A DNA stretch of 7,336 nt, from positions 1 to 7,336 of the forward strand of contig CAKZXL010000095.1 of NCBI GenBank assembly GCA_937883885.1, in the 5' to 3' direction. Position 1 is the first letter of the stretch. Every line of letters begins with the position of its first letter. This document shows positions 4,290 to 7,336 of the stretch, piece by piece. The stretch comes from an uncultured Aquincola sp. GTDB taxonomy: Bacteria > Pseudomonadota > Gammaproteobacteria > Burkholderiales > Burkholderiaceae. The notes beneath the pieces are model-generated. The model saw only the letters and a program-made list of their open reading frames with translations. It was not told the origin of the DNA and did no database searches. The position numbers and the translations under genes are program-made.

Positions 4290-5211
4290 GCGTCAAACGC
4301 CTCAGCACCTCGGCGAACACCGCCGGGTGCCCCAGCAGCTGCACATGCGCCTGGCCCGGCACATGCCGGTTGTCGGCGCCCGGCAGCATCGCCGCCGACA
4401 CCGGGAACACCACGTTGTCGCAGTCGCTGTAGAAGCAGGTGAAGCCGGCGTAACCCGCCGGCTTTTCTGTTTCCGCCAGGCCTTTCAGCCAAGGCCCGTG
4501 CAACCGCATCTGGCGGGTGTTGTCGGCGCGGCCGAAGCGCGCCAGCCAGGTGCCGTGGTGCGGTGTGCCGATGGTGACGATGCCGGCCGTGCGCTCGGCC
4601 ACCGCACCCGCGGTACCCGCCGCATGCAGCGCCGCGATGCTGCGCAGCCAGGCCCGCACCGCCAGCCCGCCCATGCTGTGGGCCACCACCAGCGGCGGCA
4701 GCCCGGTGGACTGCTCGGCCCGGCGCACCGCGGCTTCCAGCGTGGGCGCATGGCGCTCAATCGCCGCCCAGGGCGGCGACAGCGTCACCGCCACGAAGGG
4801 ATGGCCGGCCGCCCGCAGCCTTCGCATCCAGGGGTTCCACATCGCGCGGTTGCACATGAAGCCGTGCACCAGCACCACCGCGCGCCGGCCCTGCGCATCG
4901 GCGGGCAGGTAGTCGGGCTCGGCGTGGGTGCGCCAGGGCTGGCGCCAGCCGAATACCGCCACGCCGCAGCCCACCTCGTGCCACCAGGCCTTGGCCACGG
5001 CCGCGAGCGAAGCGCGCGGCACCGGCTGGCGCACGTGCACATGCCGCATCAACAACATTTCCAGCGCCAGCACCGGCGCATGCGGCAAGGCCAGCAGGCT
5101 ACCCGCCAGCGCAATACCCGGCCTGCCGCGGCCCAGCCACCAGGCGTTCCACAGCAGCAGCGCGATGGCAATGGCCAGCCCCAGCGCACGTTGCAAACGT
5201 GCCGCCGTCAT
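4264..5211 (-). CDS. Alpha/beta hydrolase, lipase/esterase type, N-terminally membrane-anchored (315 aa)
   Basis: This is a serine hydrolase, probably acting on esters or lipids. The fold markers are [14 protein letters not shown] (112-125, oxyanion-hole HG), the nucleophile elbow [14 protein letters not shown] (175-188, Ser179 in AHSMG), a likely acid residue in [11 protein letters not shown] (Asp265, or Asp263), and the catalytic His289 in [27 protein letters not shown] (213-227) is typical of lipase-like and PGAP1-like members. The N-terminus has hydrophobic stretches at about 9-25 and 32-55, so it is probably anchored in the inner membrane or secreted. The ATG at 5211 places the first hydrophobic segment naturally, but its ribosome binding site is weak; an ATG at 5265 would add 18 residues. 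The gene is divergent from fadD and convergent with hpd. The substrate is unknown. Confidence 0.88.
   Translation of the reverse strand: MTAARLQRALGLAIAIALLLWNAWWLGRGRPGIALAGSLLALPHAPVLALEMLLMRHVHVRQPVPRASLAAVAKAWWHEVGCGVAVFGWRQPWRTHAEPDYLPADAQGRRAVVLVHGFMCNRAMWNPWMRRLRAAGHPFVAVTLSPPWAAIERHAPTLEAAVRRAEQSTGLPPLVVAHSMGGLAVRAWLRSIAALHAAGTAGAVAERTAGIVTIGTPHHGTWLARFGRADNTRQMRLHGPWLKGLAETEKPAGYAGFTCFYSDCDNVVFPVSAAMLPGADNRHVPGQAHVQLLGHPAVFAEVLRRLTLKRGPSPS
4442..4472 (+). terminator. Intrinsic terminator for hpd, embedded antisense in the hydrolase gene
   Basis: A perfect 9-bp stem, AAGCCGGCG (4442-4450) with CGCCGGCTT (4456-4464), has a 5-nt loop and leads directly into TTTTCTGTTT (4463-4472). It faces the plus strand, 153 bases past the hpd stop, and there is no better terminator between. 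On the minus strand the same bases encode part of [11 protein letters not shown] with AT-rich codons (GAA ACA GAA AAG) that stand out in this GC-rich gene. Confidence 0.65.
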
Positions 5212-5331
5212 AGGGCTGGACAGAGGACAACTACCGTGGCAAGCGCGGCGCGCAAGCGCCAACATGGGCCGGAACGATGTGCGGGTGAATCCATTCGCAT
5301 GACCCAGGGCAGACCCTAAGGAACTCCAAGC

Positions 5332-7041
5332 GTGATCGCCGATACGGTACCTCCGATCGACCGCCCCTGGCTGGCGCATTACCCCTCCGGCGTGCCGGCC
5401 ACCATCGATGCCAGTGGCTATGCCTCGCTGGTCGACCTGCTGGAAGAGTGCTTCCGCCGCCATGCCACGCGCAACGCCGCGATCTGCATGGACGCGACGA
5501 TGACCTACCGCCAGCTGGACGAAGCTTCGCAGGCGCTGGCCGCGTGGCTGCAGTCCACGGGACTGGAGCGTGGCGCGCGTGTCGCGCTGATGATGCCCAA
5601 CCTGCCGCAGTACATGGTGGCGCTGGCCGCGGTGCTGCGTGCGGGCTACGTGGTGGTCAACGTCAATCCGCTGTACACCGCGCGCGAGCTGGAGCACCAG
5701 CTCAAGGACTCGGGCGCGCAGGCCATCGTGGTGCTGGAGAACTTCGCCGCCACGCTGGAAGAGGTGATCCACCGCACCGAGGTGCGCCACGTCGTGCTGG
5801 CCGCGATGGGCGACATGCTGGGCTTCTGGAAGGGCCGGCTGGTGAACTTCGCGGTGCGACATGCCAAGCGCCTGGTGCCCGAATTCCGGCTGCCGGTGGG
5901 CGATGGCCACACCGTCACCCGCTTCAACGACGCGCTGGATGCGGGCAGCCACCTGCCGCTCAAGCGCCCGGCACTCAAGCCCGACGACATCGCCTTCCTG
6001 CAGTACACCGGCGGCACCACCGGCGTGTCCAAGGGCGCGATGCTGCTGCACCGCAACGTGGTGGCCAACATCCTGCAAAGCGAGGCCTGGTTCGCGCCCG
6101 CGCTGGCGATGCTGGGCGACCAGCCGCCGGTCATCGTGTGTGCGCTGCCGCTGTACCACATCTATGCGCTGACGGCCTGCAACTTCCTGGGGCTGCGGCT
6201 GGGCATGGTCAACCTGCTGATTCCCAATCCGCGCGACATCCCGGGCTTCGTGGCCACGCTGGCCAAGCACCCGCCCAACATGTTCCCGGCGGTCAACACG
6301 CTGTTCAACGCGCTGCTCAACAACGCCGAGTTCCAGCGCCTGGACTTCAGCGCGCTGAAGATCAGCAACGGCGGCGGCATGGCGGTGCAGCAGGCCACGG
6401 CGCAGCAATGGCATGCGCTGACCGGCTGCTGGATCGTCGAGGGCTACGGCCTGTCCGAAACCTCGCCGGTGGCCACCGCCAACCGCATCGACATCACCGG
6501 CTTCACCGGCAGCATCGGCCTGCCGATGCCGGGCACCGACATCGCCATCCGCGACGACGAAGGCCAGGACGTGCCGCTGGGCACGCCGGGCGAGATCTGC
6601 ATCCGCGGCCCGCAGGTGATGCCGGGCTACTGGCGCCGGCCCGACGAAACCGCGCGGGTGATGACGCCCGACGGCTACTTCCGCTCGGGCGACATCGGCG
6701 TGATGGACGCCAAGGGCGAAGTGCGCATCGTCGACCGCAAGAAGGACATGATCCTGGTCAGCGGCTTCAACGTGTACCCCAACGAGATCGAGCAGGTGGT
6801 GGGCCTGCACCCCGGCGTGCTGGAGTGCGCCGCGGTGGGCGTGGCCGACGACAAGTCGGGCGAGGCGGTCAAGCTGTTCGTGGTGCGCAAGGACGGCGCC
6901 CTGCTGGATGAAGACGAGCTGATGCGCTACTGCAAGGACAACTTCACCGGCTACAAGCGGCCGAAGTACATCGAGTTCCGCGACGAGCTGCCCAAGACCA
7001 ACGTGGGCAAGATCCTGCGGCGCGAGCTGCGCAAGCCTTGA
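5332..7041 (+). CDS. fadD: Long-chain fatty acid-CoA ligase (569 aa)
   Basis: This ANL-superfamily enzyme activates free fatty acids to acyl-CoA through an acyl-AMP intermediate (ATP to AMP and PPi), normally at the inner face of the cytoplasmic membrane, feeding beta-oxidation. The motifs are in order: phosphate-binding loop YTGGTTGVSKG (225-235), GYGLSETSPV (371-380), GYFRSGDIG (448-456, Asp454), the FACS signature around VDRKKDMILVSGFNVYPNEI (467-486) and the C-terminal catalytic lysine in LPKTNVGKILRRELR (Lys560). Length matches E. coli FadD (561). The GTG start is supported by AAGGAA at 5317-5322. The N-terminus DRPWLAHYPSGVPATID is typical of FadD. It is divergent from a lipase-like gene across 120 bp and overlaps an MBL-fold gene at its 3' end. 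Medium-chain or aromatic acid preference cannot be excluded. Confidence 0.96.
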   Translation: MIADTVPPIDRPWLAHYPSGVPATIDASGYASLVDLLEECFRRHATRNAAICMDATMTYRQLDEASQALAAWLQSTGLERGARVALMMPNLPQYMVALAAVLRAGYVVVNVNPLYTARELEHQLKDSGAQAIVVLENFAATLEEVIHRTEVRHVVLAAMGDMLGFWKGRLVNFAVRHAKRLVPEFRLPVGDGHTVTRFNDALDAGSHLPLKRPALKPDDIAFLQYTGGTTGVSKGAMLLHRNVVANILQSEAWFAPALAMLGDQPPVIVCALPLYHIYALTACNFLGLRLGMVNLLIPNPRDIPGFVATLAKHPPNMFPAVNTLFNALLNNAEFQRLDFSALKISNGGGMAVQQATAQQWHALTGCWIVEGYGLSETSPVATANRIDITGFTGSIGLPMPGTDIAIRDDEGQDVPLGTPGEICIRGPQVMPGYWRRPDETARVMTPDGYFRSGDIGVMDAKGEVRIVDRKKDMILVSGFNVYPNEIEQVVGLHPGVLECAAVGVADDKSGEAVKLFVVRKDGALLDEDELMRYCKDNFTGYKRPKYIEFRDELPKTNVGKILRRELRKP

Positions 7042-7336
7042 CCGCCGGCCCGCCGTTCGAGCCCCTTGGCCTGACCGTGCTCGAACGCGGCTGGCTGTCG
7101 GCCAACAACATCGTCTTTGCTGAAAGGCCGGGGTCACCTGCCGCGGTGGTGGACACCGGCTACGTCAGCCATGCGCCGCAGACGCTGGCTTTGGTGCGGC
7201 AGCTGCTGCCCGGCGGCCCGGCGCGGGTGATCAACACCCACCTGCATGCCGACCACTGCGGCGGCAATGCCGCGCTGCAGGCCGCCAGCGGCGCCGAGTG
7301 CTGGGTGCCCGCGCCTTTGGTGGATGCCGTCAACCA
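7038..7336 (+). CDS. Metallo-beta-lactamase-fold hydrolase, 3'-truncated
   Basis: This is the N-terminal ~99 residues of an MBL-fold metallohydrolase, a family of mostly Zn-dependent hydrolases of thioesters, esters or lactams. The first sheet LERGWLSANNIVF and AVVDTGYV leads to the metal motif THLHADHCGGN, with His68, His70, Asp72 and His73 counted from the chosen start. That start is TTG 7038, which overlaps the fadD stop as TTGA. It keeps the frame from the first possible codon, but its ribosome binding site is weak, and GTG 7077 is an alternative. The coupling with fadD suggests a shared transcript and perhaps a thioesterase-like role, but the substrate cannot be told from this fragment. 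The gene continues beyond the window. Confidence 0.88.
   Translation, partial: MTAGPPFEPLGLTVLERGWLSANNIVFAERPGSPAAVVDTGYVSHAPQTLALVRQLLPGGPARVINTHLHADHCGGNAALQAASGAECWVPAPLVDAVN

Noticed and set aside
5212..7137. Very long minus-strand open frame running from 7137 through the antisense of fadD into the hydrolase gene
   Set aside because: The part antisense to fadD is His/Gln/Val/Arg-rich low-complexity translation, typical of a GC-rich shadow frame. Only the part from about 5211 down has hydrolase motifs and a natural N-terminal hydrophobic segment.

Overview
This window looks like chromosome from a high-GC betaproteobacterium of the order Burkholderiales, close to Comamonadaceae or Rubrivivax/Ideonella-type genera. 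The evidence is the strongly GC-biased third codon positions, an intergenic C-run/G-run repeat of a kind I associate with those genera, and the protein flavour of the Lrp/hpd, HDOD and FadD genes. The assignment rests on recall, not on a search. I see no transposase, integrase, phage structural gene, tRNA, rRNA or CRISPR array.

Left part (1-1660). The window opens inside an HTH regulator gene that ends at 485. About 425 bases without a conventional gene follow. They hold a degenerate hexamer repeat, two dyads in an AT-rich island that also fits a sigma70 promoter, a run of strong RNA hairpins (one a cUUCGg tetraloop, one carrying the stop codon of a possible 40-residue ORF in its loop) and a clear intrinsic terminator at 832-872. 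Three small same-strand ORFs come next (912-1073, 1131-1406, 1406-1630), the first two with good ribosome binding sites. I read this as a possible terminated or attenuated leader, or a stand-alone sRNA, ahead of a small-protein cluster of unknown function. It is the least ordinary part of the window.

Middle (1579-4472). A 64-nt near-perfect hairpin lies just before an HDOD-domain gene (1664-2488) whose only possible start lacks a Shine-Dalgarno sequence. The intergenic repeat separates it from a convergent Lrp/AsnC-type regulator gene (3056-2574, minus). That gene is divergent from hpd (3183-4289), which encodes 4-hydroxyphenylpyruvate dioxygenase of tyrosine degradation. Their shared 126-bp promoter region has two 15-bp CGCA...TGCG dyads in opposite orientation, 41 bp apart centre to centre, which look like operators for the regulator.

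Right part (4264-7336). A membrane-anchored or exported alpha/beta hydrolase gene (minus) overlaps the 3' end of hpd tail to tail. A good plus-strand intrinsic terminator for hpd appears to be embedded antisense inside the hydrolase coding sequence. Divergent from it is a fadD-type long-chain acyl-CoA synthetase gene with a GTG start. It overlaps by 4 bp (TTGA) a metallo-beta-lactamase-fold hydrolase gene that runs off the window. The hydrolase could release fatty acids that FadD activates, but that link is inference from adjacency.
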